DNA of 64,000 nt from Uranotaenia lowii (lineage: Eukaryota; Arthropoda; Insecta; Diptera; Culicidae): the NCBI RefSeq assembly GCF_029784155.1, contig NC_073691.1:29479130-29543129 (forward strand), given 5' to 3'. Of the stretch, positions 22,893 to 34,748 are shown piece by piece. Under the pieces are notes generated by a model that ran no database searches, had not been told where the DNA came from, and saw only the letters and a program-made list of their open reading frames with translations. Position 1 is the first letter of the stretch. Every line of letters begins with the position of its first letter. Made by a program: the position numbers and the translations under genes.

Positions 22893-23438
22893 CCAGCAAA
22901 CATGAAATTGTCTCAAAAATTATAACTAAAGTCGTTTACAATGGTGCTACGAATCGCTATTCCAACTGCATAGTGAAAAGATCGTATAAAATGTCGTCTG
23001 AAGTCAGTTTAAATCGGATATGATAGAAAGCCCGCCATGTTAGTATATTTTGAAATGATTTTGCTGCGACGCGGGTTTCAAGTGAGAAAATCATCGTCTT
23101 GTTCTCTTTGTAACAAGCACTGTATTCAGATGAAATTGAGTAATATTGACTAATAAGAGAACTGGAAAATATTGTCGCTGGAAACGATTTGATGGCCATG
23201 AGAGCATAATCTTGCGCTCTCTTGCATTCTTCCGATAGGTATGAATAAAGCGTCGGATAACGCCCAATTGGTGTAATTTGCGTTGTTTTAGAAAGAAATG
23301 AAATTTATGTATGTAAATTGCCTTCACTTTGCTAGATAAATGTTGTTTTTCTAAGTTTCATACGATCATTTCATAATGTATATGGAACGCATATCAAAAC
23401 AGCATAAGAATATAGTATAAATTTTTTGCTGGATTACA
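22893..23438. mobile_element. Possible small element with CCAGCAAA ends
   Basis: CCCAGCAAACATGAAA at 22893 and the inverted TTTTTTGCTGG ending at about 23438; both ends also carry GATCGTAT(A/G)AAA inward. The short terminal repeat and lack of a target duplication make this weak. Confidence 0.3.
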
Positions 23439-23515
23439 ACTTGCGTATAAATCACTTTTGAGATTTTTAAGTTTGTCAATGAGTACATATAATGCACTCA
23501 AGGGACTGGGGCAAT

Positions 23516-23822
23516 AGACTGAGTCGATTCGGGGTCATTTTGGAATTTCTCAAACCCTGGGGTTTAAAAAGCTTCGTGTTGGTCCAAAACTCATCCATGA
23601 TTTTTTGTAGAATTTTTAAGTAACGTTTACATGAGTAAATTTGAACTTTTAGGTTTGTATGGGAAAATTGAATATTTTGTACTGAAAAATCAACATCATT
23701 TTTGTTTCGTCTGTGGAACCGAGCCAGCTGATGGTTTTTATGCCAATTTATAAAATTCCTAAAGGAAATTTTGCGCTGAGGAACTTTGTCGAAGACCGTA
23801 ACTTCGTATATTATTAGACAAA
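23516..23822 (+). repeat. Interspersed repeat, pair with 57731-58024
   Basis: Contains ACTGAGTCGATTCGG, CATGAGTAAATTTGAAC and AACTTTGTCGAAGACCGTAAC in the order found, inverted, 34 kb away. Alignable over about 300 bp with moderate divergence. No coding content; superfamily unknown. Confidence 0.7.
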
Positions 23823-25702
23823 AAAGTTCTTAGCTGTTTAACAGGGGTATGTCTCTTCGCATTGATTAACTATAAATTCAATCGACATCACTGCTTGAGC
23901 CTCGCGAAGTGTTGCATTGAAAGTAGTCACGCAATACCTCGCTAGGCACTCTGCAGGAATGTCAATTGAATTTATTGTTTATCAGTGCGTAAAGACATAC
24001 CCCAATTGTTTCTTGTTGTCAGCCAATTTGTATTTTCCAAAGATCGATTTAAAAAAGTTTTGATTCACCAGCCCATAGAAAAAGTTTTTCCTTCTCCAAA
24101 ACTCCCCAAGGCATACTTCATATATTAGCATAAATTGTTTATTTTTTTAAGGTTTTTGGCCTTTATTCTTCCTTTTGTTGAAAATTTGTAAATGTTTCGT
24201 TCAATAATGTGCCGAATACTGTAATTAGAAACCATTCTAAAATTTAAAAACCCCCGTATCTGACCGACCGAAGGCCTAGCCACGCACTGCTGTGCGAGCG
24301 TTTTGACCTCCGCCCCAAACTGGAGGTGGTGCCTTCAAACATATAAAATGCTGGCTGCAGCACACATAAAAGCTCATTAAAATGTTATAGCGGGTAAACT
24401 GATTTATTATTGCATATTGGGGCTGCAGGAACGAAATTGGTACGTTGTTGCACTTTTCAATCCGATATGGGATGGGGGGCCATTGGAAATTTGTGGAAAA
24501 GAAAAATCCCAGAGATGTTCGGAGGAAATGCCAGAGAGGGTTTCCGGACAATGTGGGGGCGTTATGCACCAATTTCCATAATGTAGGTACCACTTGATGA
24601 TTTTGGAACTCAGAATAGTGAAAAATATGTTTTTTTCAAGATACTTTCAGAGTGTTGATTAAAAGTTCGTTTCTATTGAGGTGAAAATTTGAATATCGAA
24701 ATAAAAAGTGCTTTTGAAACCAAATTTCAATATTCTAGACGCAGTATAGAGTGAGCCAATATTGATAAATGGTATCTGGATCCAAATGTGTTTCTCACTT
24801 CTGGTCGAAAACGTTCAGGATAACCATTTTCTTAAACATAAATTTACCACCCCTCTGCAATATTTCCAATTTGAGGCTTTTTCGGAACAGTCTAATGAAA
24901 CTAGGCAATCAATGAATTTTTGATTTTTATTTTCTTTATAATTAATTCACGTTTGTTGCACGATTTTATGTTTGAGTGTACAGAGTGTTGTGGTGTTGCG
25001 CTACATATTTATTTTGTATGATGTTTGCTGAGCTGTGGGCTTGGTTTTGCTACTATACATTGTTAAGGATACCTGTATATCTGCACTTTTTGTTCGTTTG
25101 TTTGATTCTTAACTGGTTGCTTACTACATTGCTGCTACTAAAAGTAACGATTTCTATTCACAAACACGTTTCTTGCTTACGGAGTGCTTCGAAAACAAAC
25201 TGACTTTCGTTGGATATGTTTCTCTGGGAGTTTTTTTTTATGTTTCTTTCGGAGAATATGTAGCTTAGTATTAAAAAGGGTTGAAACAAATTCAAAATAA
25301 GCATTAAGGATGATTTGAAGGGGGACGGATAACAGACACAAATATGCTGGTTGAAAGTTCAGTACCATTCCATTATTTTTAATGAATTAAGCTAAAAGCT
25401 AAACACAGTAAATACTTAATCGTGATCAGTTTTTTTTTCATGAAGTTCACTGCCGTTCCAAGTTAAAATGTTCCATGTGACTTTTTGACTTTTTTACTTG
25501 AAAGAGTCTCTTCTGGTGTAAATTTTCGAATTAGAACACAAACAAGTAGTTTTACCTTGTTCTGAACTTATACAACATTTTCATCACGGTGGTTGTCTCT
25601 TTTTGGATGTTTCTACGCAACAATATGACACAAGACAAAGTTCTATAAAAAATGCAAATTTTACCTATTTCCTCTAGGATAAATCGTTAGTGTATTTAAA
25701 CA
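23823..25702. other. AT-rich intergenic DNA, no gene recognised
   Basis: 24240-24590 is slightly GC-richer with a 105-codon minus-strand frame that resembles nothing known. Repeat-like motifs (GGGGTATGTCTCTTCGCATTG) occur at 23840-24010 but limits cannot be set. Confidence 0.4.
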
Positions 25703-26170
25703 AAGGTTGTTGGATTACTCAGTTTTATGCGATTTTGCTCGGATACTTAATACAGTATTTGTTAAAAGTGCGGTCCGACTCGTTTGCCCGGATTTTATAG
25801 AAAAAAAGCCCGGATTTGCCTGGTTAATTCACTTTATTTGCAAAATCAAACAAATAAGAAAAAATGTGTTGTATTTTTTTTTTATTTATGCATCCAAAGA
25901 AAATTTTTAGCAAGTTTAATAAAAATAATCATGACCGGTTTTTTGGAAGCATAAAGCTCAATTTAAAATCCGTGGACAAGCTTTGACGAAAACTTTTTTT
26001 AAAGGTTTTTTTTCTTAATTTTTGTTAAACATTTAATGGATTTTGATCAAATTTTCCCGGATTTTGCCCGGATTTTTGGTCGACAATTTTGAACTGAATG
26101 CCCAGATTTTGACAGTCGGGTATTTAGATAAAAAAAATCACCGATACGTGCTAAAAAAGCAACGTTTTTC
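25703..26170 (+). mobile_element. GCCCGGATTT repeat family, copy 1
   Basis: Begins AAGGTTGTTGGATTACTC, then GCCCGGATTTGCCTGG, TTAATTCACTTTATTTGCAAAATC, ATCATGACCGG, CCCGGATTTTGCCCGG and GATACGTGCTAAAAAAGC. The same blocks occur in order at 30646-31524 and 61785-62195. Confidence 0.7.
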
Positions 26171-28990
26171 GCTTAAAAGAATACTTAAATAGTTGGTAAG
26201 CCAGGAACGAAAAGCCTCTAATGATTTACTTAGAAAATTGTCACCAAATTTTTTCGTTAGCCACTCGATACTCAGCTATGAATTTTTATAAACAAAGAGG
26301 AAATCATTTCTCAAATAACATTATTCAACTTGATTTTGAAGGATATACATAACAAAACGAGCTTTTAAAATGATAGAAATAGTGTAACCGTGTGACTGTT
26401 TTATAAGAATAAGTGTCCCAAGCAGACTTTTAAGCTAAGTATTACCTAATTTTTCTAATATGCCTTGAAAGTAAAATTTTGTACCAATTTACCAAAAACA
26501 AAGGTGGTAAAATTTGGGTATCACGTCTCATACAAGGATACCTCGATTATGCCAAATGTTGGTTTCATTGAAACCCTAATAATGTCTTGTTTAGCCAACG
26601 TTTTAAAACAAAATTTGAAGGCATAATTATGCCACTTTTTGGTGTTTAGTGGGACCAAAATTTGCGTCGTTGTGTCCCCAAAATTCCTTTAAAAAGGTTG
26701 GTCGAATCCAGGGCTTGAAAACAAAAAAAAAATATCTCAAATGTCACATTAGTCTGATTAAATCACCGACCAGTGAGTTGGTAACAAATTTTGTTTCTTG
26801 AAAATGATCACTATAAACTTTTTTTTAACTCTTTTGAAAAGTTTTTCACTGAACAGGTTCACACATTTCATCAAACTGAGCTATCCTGACACAAAAACAT
26901 AAGTTTTGTTAATTTTTTTTTTTTTTTTTGGTTGAGCAAAGAATTTTTATCTAAAATGTGTACAATTCATTTCAAAATTAATCAGTTTTTTGTCAAGAGG
27001 TATAAAAAAGGCTGCACCGAATTTTGGTTCACCTCACCTAGGAACGAGGTATCAAAAAACGTTCAGTGAAGCCAAAATCGTTGGATTGATTTTAATTGTT
27101 AATTTCTTATAGGTTTGACGATACCTTAACGATGCCTAGTTTTGCTACCCGACAGAGAAATCAACACAAAATAATCCGAGCACTACGTTATGTTCGTTTT
27201 TTTTTGTTTTTTTTTTTTGTTAAATTTAAATTTCAGTACTTAAAAATTTGATTTTTTGTTTTCTAAATAATGATACCTTAATGATGGCCATTTTTGCAAT
27301 CACTGATCAATTAACACTCAAAATGCGCGTACTATGCCAGTAACGAACAAATTTGTTGTTTGTGTTCAGTTAGATTTGATTTTGAAAACCTTTATAAATC
27401 CGATTTTTCATCACAGAAATTGAACACCAAATCATGCCATCCGTTTGTTCATATTTTTTTGCTCTATCTTATTAAACGGAATCTTAATGATGCCTTGTTT
27501 CGTTATCTTGGAAACCAAATAGTGCATTCATTATGGCCTGAATGTCATATTTGGCATCAAATTTCAATATATTGATGCTTCGATGAAACGTAATTTTGCC
27601 ATCGGGAAAACGAAAATGCTACATTTTGCTATAATTTTGGCATTGATAGCTCATTTTGATTACTGTATGCTATCGACTCAGGCATAAAAATTTGCTCGGG
27701 ATTTGTTTTCGTTCTGATTCTACGCAAAAGTGTTACCAAAAACATTTTCGACTCTTATTTTCTCTCTGTTGAAGCAAATTTATTCTCTTCTCGCAGGAGA
27801 AGTAATTGCAGCATTGTAAAATGGTAAACTTGAACTTTTTACTAAGGTACACAAATCGGTGAAATTTAAGTGTAGGAGAAATTAGTAATTAGTAACAGCT
27901 GAAACTTCATTAGCATTTTTCTCGATTGCACCTTTTTTTTCACACGGAAGAACTTTATTTGGAACGGCAGTTCAAGTTTCAGAAAACCATTATTGAAAGA
28001 AATAAAACTTCCTATTTTTTTGAGATTTCTTCCGAAAAAAAAGTCATTTCTTTTTTTGACAACACTAAACGGCCTTTTTGATTTTCAAATATTGAAGAGT
28101 TAAGTCTATTTAAAAACCTCAATGAATGCTGCAAAACGTTTGGAAATATGCTTTTACATATAAATAAATTTCTTCTGATTATTGTTTTTAATTTTATGTC
28201 CTAAAAATTCACATTTACAAAATTACGGAAAAAAATTTACGAATTCAAAATAACTTCTTCTTATCAAGCAGACAAAGCAATATCGTGATCTTCGAAATTT
28301 CCCCATGGAATTCTCTCCAATTTTCCAATGTTAGTCAATGAAGCCTTAAAACAAGATTGGTGGTAGAATAAAAAACTTGAAGCTTATTTGCAAATAAGCC
28401 CTTAATTTTTTGACGCCTGGGGATAATGGTAATTGTATAGAACTGAGGAAATTTTTTTTATCAAATTAAAAAAGACTGAAAATATTTTATTCAATAGAAA
28501 AGCACATTGAAAGCAAATCAAATGAACGAAATTTTTATTTTCTCGGACAAGACTCGGACTCGGAAGATGATGGAGAAAATCATTTTGGCATTATTATTAC
28601 AATTGCCACAAATTTGATGATTTTAAAATTAGTCGAAAAATTTTGTTGAACTTGATGGAATTGTTTTCCATTCCCTAATACTTTACCATTTATATTTTAC
28701 GGTTTTTAATAAGGAGGATTGGAAATATTTTTTATACAGAGTTTTTTTGTAAAAAACATTTATAATACTTCGTTTTTTACAAAACAATCAGAGAAACCAT
28801 CTGTGAATATCTTTAAATATTTTTTTCTAAATGCCTAAGAAGTTTTTTTTATTTCTTGAATGCGATTTTGACGTTAAATGAAAAAAAAAAATCATCGAAA
28901 TCTTTTGAAACAAAATTAAAAAAAATGGAAATAAACATTAAATTTGAAAAAACTGTTTTTGGTTTCACTTGAATGGTTCATTAAATTTCC
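26171..28990. other. AT-rich DNA with a degenerate repeated motif
   Basis: GATACCTTAA(C/T)GATG-like starts occur at about 26548, 27118, 27271 and 27478, followed by GCC(T/A)(T/A)GTTTNGCTA-like sequence. This may be a decayed ~150-200 bp tandem repeat. 27700-28990 shows nothing recognisable. Confidence 0.35.
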
Positions 28991-28991
28991 A

Positions 28992-29465
28992 CCTTTTTTC
29001 TCTAAATTTAAAGCAGCTCCATTTTCAATACTTATTTTTTCCCCAATTAACTGATACTCTCTTGATCAAATATTGAATGATTTGTTCGTTGATCATCTTT
29101 CTGAATACATTAAAATTTTTGATTATTTTGAAAATAATAAATGAACCAGTTAATTGAATCGATATAAATTAGATAGATAGATTCAATATGAAAAATGAAA
29201 TTGAAAACGAAAAACAGAAGTTTGATTTAAAAAAATGTGAACGTTCAGCTTTTTTCTCTGTTTTGAGCAGCTGTTATTTTTATTTTTTTTAATGTCAATT
29301 AACTAAAATTCTCTCGATCAAATAGTGAATGTTTTGTTGTTTGATAATCTCGCTGAAAACATTATAAATTGGTTTAATTAAAAAAAAATATGAAAAGTTA
29401 ATTAAAATCATATTCATTAGATAAATCAGATAGGAAAATAGATTCAATAATAAAAAAAATATCAC
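28992..29465 (+). repeat. Direct tandem duplication of about 240-250 bp
   Basis: CTTTTTTCTCT...GAGCAGCT, then CAATTAACT(G/A)A, CTCTC(T/G)TGATCAAATA(T/G)TGAATG, then TTAGATA-containing AT-rich sequence and GATTCAATA occur in the same order in 28992-29220 and 29246-29465. Copies are diverged. Confidence 0.6.
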
Positions 29466-29659
29466 AAATTTTATTTTTTTTAAACTTCATTTTAAAAAAA
29501 TCTTGAATTTGAAACAGTTCTGATGGTTTGGAATTCGATTGTGGTAAGAATATCTTTGATAAAACCCCTCAATTTTTTTAAAACTAAGTCCGAATCTTTT
29601 TCGCATTTTCAACTTTGTCAATTTGAAAACTTCTTTATTTTTCCGTAATTATTCTTAGT

Positions 29660-29870
29660 AAAGGTTGTCAGGATTTTTCTTAAGCCTATCTAAGACGAGG
29701 ATATCCCGACTATTTTATCTAAAAACCTGGAAAAATCCTTGCACTTTGTTCAAAATATTCAATCAAAAACCTCGGCAATATCCGGCCAACTTCAGGCCAA
29801 ACCCTCGGATTATTCACATAAAAAAACAAAAAAAATACACTGTATCATTATGTTTTTATTGAAACACATG
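29660..29870 (+). repeat. Possible truncated, diverged member of the AAGGTTGYCAGA repeat class
   Basis: Starts AAGGTTGTCAGGATTTT and carries CGGATTATTCACATAAAA, resembling the start and the CCCGGATTTATTCACTTTAT block of the family at 30646. Too diverged to be sure. Confidence 0.3.
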
Positions 29871-30004
29871 AAAAAAAAATTCAATCGTACTTTAGGCTTC
29901 TAGAAAATGGATTATGTTTATTTTGATACAACTTTCGCAAAATATTTCGTTTTTTAACGCAAAAATCGGAAAAATTAAAAGTTCAATTAGCGATTTTTGA
30001 GTTA

Positions 30005-30406
30005 CAGACCCCGTTCGTTTTTTGGCAACACGCCCGTAAATTTTGTGTTGCCAAAATCGAATGTTGCCAAATCGAACGGTTTTTTTTGTCACTTTTTGAT
30101 TTTAAATTTTTATTTCAAATAAGTCAAAATTTATATTAAACCTTATATTAGCATAAAATTTTTCAATTTGGCTCAATCATATTAGTTTTAAGCAACAAAA
30201 CGCGGAAAAAATCATGTTTTTACTGTTTAAAACTATTTAAAATTTCATGCTTATATTACATTTTACATAAATTTTGATTGATTTGAAATGGAAATAATAA
30301 ATAAAAAAGTGACAAAAAAACCGTCTTGTTTTTATGTTGCCAAAAACGAACTGTTTTTGCTCAGATGTTGCCAAAATCGAATGCTGCCAAAATCGAACAA
30401 GGTCTG
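30005..30406. mobile_element. TA-flanked MITE, 402 bp, long imperfect inverted arms
   Basis: Ends CAGACCCCGTTCG (30005) and inverted CGAACAAGGTCTG (ends 30406), flanked by TA at 30003-30004 and 30407-30408. Similarity between arms extends inward about 150 bases (TTTTGGCAACA, GGTTTTTTTGTCACTTTTT, TTTCAAAT, CAAAATTTAT). The TA duplication suggests a Tc1/mariner-type mobiliser. No coding content. Confidence 0.78.
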
Positions 30407-30645
30407 TATTGCAAAAAAGGGAATAAATAGCAAGTCCAGACAATCTTGCTAGCATTTTAATACGTTTGTGGTAGTTTGTTTAATTTAACAAAATAATTGA
30501 TAAAATTGGAAAACATTTGAGTTTTGTATCAACACAAAGTTGTTGTTAAATCAAATACTTTCTCATTCGGATTCCTTAGGCGTCACTTTTATATACAATT
30601 GAATAAATTTTCAATCATTTTTTCATGAAAATATTACTATAAAAG

Positions 30646-31524
30646 AAAGGTTGCTAGATTGCCCGTTTTTCTCCGGGTTTGCTCATATATGTTTTCTAAA
30701 AATATGGGAAAAGTCTAGCACGGCCCAGTTTCCCAGATTTCATCAGGAAATGCCCGAATATTTCCCGGATTTATTCACTTTATTCGGCATATCAAACAAA
30801 AAAAATTGTGTGGTTTTTTTTTAAATTTATGCCTCCAAAACCAAATTTTGAGCACGTTTAATAAGATAGAAACAAATTTCAAATCCATCTTTTATCACTC
30901 GAAGTTGCAGCATTGCGAGGAGGAGGATAATAAAATATAATGCGAAAAACGAATAAATTGGATTAAATTGTACGAATGCTTGAATGCAACAAAATTGCAT
31001 ACTATATCATTGCATAAAACCTATAAATCAAGTATTTTTTTCATCGGAAACTTTCATGAAATGAAAAATACAAAAAGTGAAATTATTCCTATCTTCCAAA
31101 CTTTTTTATCTGGTAATCTTTCAGATATTTGATTTTTTTTCGAAATTCACACAAAATACATCAAACTTTATTTATTCCCCCTCTTCGGGTTTAAGGACAT
31201 TTCGAAAAGGGAGGGGGGGGGGGGGGAGTTACAAGAGAAGAAATTGATATTTGTTCCAGCCTAATTAATCATGAAAATTTTTTAGGAAACCTTAATTGCA
31301 ATTTGAAATCTGTCGATGAGTTTTGATGAAAGTATTTCTTATTTCAATCTTGTTTCTTGATTTCTGTTGAGTTGTTTCTGGGTTTTCATAAAATTTGTCC
31401 GAATATTACCCGGATTTTGTCGTCAATTTGAAGTCAAATGCCCGGAGTTTGCTAGGTTTTTTTTTATAAAATTGCCCGGATTTATCCGACCCAGATACGT
31501 GCTGAAAAAATGTTGGCAATCTTG
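30646..31524 (+). mobile_element. GCCCGGATTT repeat family, copy 2, split by a ~400-bp insertion
   Basis: Left end AAGGTTGCTAGATTGCCCG; right end GTTGGCAATCTT, inverted to the left (AAGRTTGCCARC). Compared with copies 1 and 3 there is an extra segment at about 30866-31262 between CACGTTTAATAA and TTAATCATGAAA. That segment has a G-run at 31212-31226. Confidence 0.72.
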
Positions 31525-32034
31525 CTTTGAAATTTTTAATATCGTTTTTTAATTCTGTTGTTTATTTTTATTTTTTGGGTCATAAAACTCGAGTTGAAAA
31601 TAAAAAAGAAATGAATTAAATTTTAAAATTCATCTTTAAAATTTGGCATGTTTTCTTTAGCCTTTGAGAACTGATATTTTAATTTTGAATTGAAATGTTC
31701 ATAAAATTACTTTTTTATAATTCTTAAATCTGTTTGTTTATCTTTTTAAAAATTGTTTAAAGATCTTTTAAATGATTTTTTGTTAAATGTCGGAGGAATC
31801 ACATTGACCTTGGAAAAATTTAAATTTGAAACTAATTTGAAAACTATTGCATTTGAATTGTATTGGAACTGTGAAAAGGAATTTTTTAAACTTTAAAAGT
31901 GCATTTTTTTATGATTTCTTGAACAAAATTTGAATGGATTTATATTACAGTGAAGCAGTTTTAATATTTCAAGATTCAAAGCAGTTTTAATATTCCAAGA
32001 TTTTTCGATCCTTTTATATTTTAGTTTTTCATAA
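31525..32034. other. AT-rich DNA, nothing recognised
   Basis: Low-complexity AT-rich sequence with no long frames or terminal repeats. Confidence 0.4.
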
Positions 32035-32247
32035 CAGTAGTTAAGATTTTATCACGGTTCGATTTTTTAATACTCGCTTAATTCACGCTCGATTTGATCA
32101 CGGTTATTGTTTCGATTATATCACGTTGTTTTTGGAAATCATTCAGAAATCATTTGCCATTTTTCCATTTTTATTTTAAGTTTTGCTAAATCCACGGTTT
32201 TGACAATATCACAGTGAATTAAGCGTGATAAAATCGAAAAACTTCTG
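32035..32247. mobile_element. Small MITE, 213 bp
   Basis: Ends CAGTAGTT...GATTTTATCACGG (from 32035) and inverted CAGAAGTTTTTCGATTTTATCACGC-type arm ending 32247. TA follows on the right; the left flank is AA, likely a mutated TA. The interior repeats (G)ATTTTATCACGGTT-like motifs. No coding content. Confidence 0.6.
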
Positions 32248-32339
32248 TATTGATTCAATCAAAGATTGTGGGATAATCTTGAATTCTAACTTCAATAAAT
32301 CTAAAGACAAGATTAGAGTTGTGAAACACTTATTCATTT

Positions 32340-32606
32340 TGCCGCCGGTCGTGGCCTAGAGGATAGCGTTCCAGTCTTCTAAGCTAGAGTCCATGAGATC
32401 AAATCCCGATCACGGCACATATAGTACTCTTTCTCTGGTCTGGTGGTTTTAGCATTTGTAAGATGCTAGCCATAATATCCTTGAAAGATGTACACCTTTA
32501 GAGTTAAGTAAATTAGATCTCTTCAAAGAAACATGAAGTTTCACTGAGATCCTATATGTGTGTGTTCGTTTTTAATAAAAAAAATAAAAAAAAAAAAAAA
32601 AAAAAT
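32340..32606 (+). mobile_element. tRNA-derived SINE with poly(A) tail
   Basis: The tRNA-like head contains TGGCCTAGAGG (A box, 32352-32362) and GATCAAATCCCG (B box, from 32397), spaced as for a Pol III promoter. A ~150-bp body follows, and an A-rich tail ends at about 32605. It lies just downstream of the predicted end of the Runx-type gene, in the opposite orientation. No clear target duplication. Confidence 0.75.
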
Positions 32607-32881
32607 TGAAAAAAACAAACACCCAACATGCTATTTTTCAATGTTCTAGAAATTTTCAATCAATACAACTAAAAAAAATCAAACGTTCATTTGATTATGT
32701 AAACTCAAATGAATGATATTCGATTCGATTTCATCCAGCATATTTGTATTCAAATTGATAATAAACGTTTTTAAAAAAAATGATATTTCTAATGTACATT
32801 TTTTACGAAACTTTCGATGTTAATTCTTTTCTTTGAAGCCATCTACCATCTGATTGTTTCCTAATTTTTCTTCACTCCATA

Positions 32882-32887
32882 TTTATT
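32882..32887 (-). terminator. Candidate poly(A) signal of the Runx-type gene
   Basis: AATAAA on the minus strand (TTTATT on the plus strand), about 186 bases beyond the stop codon. No closer AATAAA is obvious between it and the stop. The 3'UTR would cover about 32870-33072. AT-rich DNA gives chance matches, so this is only a candidate. Confidence 0.35.
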
Positions 32888-33072
32888 TCCTACTCCCATT
32901 CCGTCAAACTTCGTCTAAAACAAAATAATCACGGTGTGGTGTGCAAGTTTGTGGGATTTTATTCTAAAATATTCACATCATCGATCAACACTTATCTCTA
33001 GCTTTGGAGGAGGGGTTCGGTATGCTACAAAACTTATTCCGTACTTTTTAACGAAAAAAAACTTAGAACAAA

Positions 33073-34007
33073 TTAGTACGGTCGCCATACATCGCTGGCC
33101 GCCTTTCCGCCGGCCGCTTGCGGTAGCTGTCTGAGCATCATTTCACTTCCGGCGCTACATCGACGTAACCTGGCTACGGACGCTCTTTCCAGCACCGTCA
33201 AACTGGCAGCACTGTCTCCGGGGCATGGCGATCGAGGGGAGGAGGGACGTGACTGGCTGTCTGGACTCGGGGATCGTTTCGTGGACGTTACTGAGGGGGA
33301 ATCTTTGCGGCGTTCTTCGTCTTCCGGATCTGCTCCGGAAGGGTCCGATGACCCAAGGGTCATCAGCTTCCTCGGCGGAAGTCCTTCGTCATCTTCGTCT
33401 CCGTTGCTCGACACCACGGTGATCGATCGCTTGTTGGCATCACTGCTTTTCGGGGAATCCAGACTATCTTTGCTGTCGTTGTTTGGAGTAGTAGTGTTGT
33501 TGTTGTTGTTGTTGTTGGCAAAAAGACTTTGCCGGAACCATGGAAGTTCCTGGTAGTTTCCACCATAAAGTTGATTGTACAGCCAATGATTCGGTTGTGG
33601 GATCAGTGGATTTTGGAAGAACAACTGAGCGGCCAGGGCGTGATTCAACGGATGAGGTTGGGGTTGAATGTGAGGCGGATATTGACCTGTTCCAGCAGTA
33701 AACGCACTATTTTGTAGAATTTTGGCATGATTCTTCTGGATCAACGAAGTGAATGCTCCCCCAATCAAGGGACTCCTGCGGTCGGTTTCGTTTCCGGCAT
33801 CGGACCCCGTTACGCTGATCTGGTCGTATTCGTCGTCCAGATCTTCGCGATCTTCGTCCTCCGTTGAGGATCTCCGGGGAGGGTGATGATCGGTACTGTT
33901 TGAAGCAGTCGGTGGATGCTGATGGCTGCTGCTGGTCAATGGATTAGGTGAACTCTTTGGACTGGTGGTGCTGTGTGGGTTGCAGTTGGCCAGTGAGTTG
34001 TGGTTGT
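33073..34007 (-). CDS. Terminal coding exon of a Runx-type (Runt-domain) transcription factor, ending in WRPY
   Basis: Last coding exon. On the minus strand the acceptor reads TTCTTCTTCGTTTCAG just before 34007, and the frame stays open to a TAA at 33075-33073. It supplies 310 residues plus part of a split Asp codon. In order: an acidic patch (STEDEDREDLDDEYDQ), a hydrophobic/aromatic block (FFQNPLIPQPNHWLYNQLYG then ELPWFRQSLF), a poly-Asn/Thr run, an acidic stretch, a Ser/Pro-rich stretch (SPSPDSQSRPSSPRSP), and the C-terminus DVWRPY. A terminal VWRPY that recruits Groucho/TLE is the hallmark of Runt-domain proteins, which act in the nucleus as activators or repressors. No Runt domain or bHLH is visible, so the call rests on the tail and low-complexity composition. 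I cannot tell runt, lozenge, RunxA and RunxB apart. A hairy-type repressor is less likely because those end in WRPW. Confidence 0.78.
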
Positions 34008-34195
34008 CTGAAACGAAGAAGAATTTTGAAATAGAAGGTATGTGAATTGAAATAAGTGAAAATTTAGGAGAGAAAAACTTTAAATGGTAGAATGGATTGA
34101 ATTTTTTTCTTCTACTGATAGTTCTTGCCTAGTCCTTTTTCTTCTAATATTTCTTGCATTTGGTTTAACCCTTTTTATTGTCCTAGTTCTATCCT

Positions 34196-34370
34196 TCTCT
34201 CTGTACTACTACTAGACCTTGTTCTAGTTCTAGTCCTAGTTCTCGTCCTAGTTATAGTCAAAGTTCTAGTCCTAGTTCTAGTCCTAGTTCTAGTCCTAGT
34301 TCTAGTCCTAGTTCTAGTTCTAGTTCTAGTCCTAGTTCTAGTCCTAGTTCTAGTCCTAGTTCTAGTACTA
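34196..34370. repeat. Hexanucleotide array TAGTTC/TAGTCC, distal part
   Basis: Tandem AGTTCT and AGTCCT hexamers, about 27 copies. It resumes at 34749 after the inserted MITE. Translated frames (LVLVLV, RTRTRT) are artefacts. Confidence 0.92.
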
Positions 34371-34748
34371 CACAGAAAAAAAATCTGAATCCTTAACAAC
34401 ACTGAAATTGAAAACCTGTATCATTACATGACGTGGAACTCGATTTATTGATGTAAATTTACAAATTAAAAAAAGTTGAATCCTTAACAGCACTTGAATC
34501 ATAAATACCAATAAATAAAACAAAACAGATTCCAATTGGAAAGTTTTTCCTCCAATATTCAGTGGTTTTATAATTTACATCATTTTTATTTTACATGTTG
34601 CCATATTTTACATCATTTTTTATTTTACACGTTGCAACATTTCACTGGCGTGTAATTTCCAACTAGCACTGAAAACTCCGTCATATATGATGCTTCTTTT
34701 TATTTACATCACATGTGATGTGATTTTACAGATTTTTTTCGTTGTGTG
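34371..34748. mobile_element. MITE inserted in the hexamer array, about 378 bp
   Basis: Ends CACAGAAAAAAAATCTG (34371) and inverted CAGATTTTTTTCGTTGTGTG (ends 34748). It interrupts the hexamer array exactly. Flanks TAGTACTA and TAGTTCTA are compatible with an 8-bp target duplication, although the array itself supplies repeated TAGTTCTA. The interior is AT-rich with a palindrome ACATCACATGTGATGT (34707-34722). No transposase. Confidence 0.65.

Noticed and set aside
32340..32606. Part of the Runx-type 3'UTR
   Set aside because: It is on the opposite strand, beyond the candidate poly(A) signal, and has SINE structure.
33225..33717. Plus-strand frames over the Runx-type exon
   Set aside because: Opposite-strand shadows of the minus-strand coding exon, which has splice sites, a sensible C-terminal motif and a stop.
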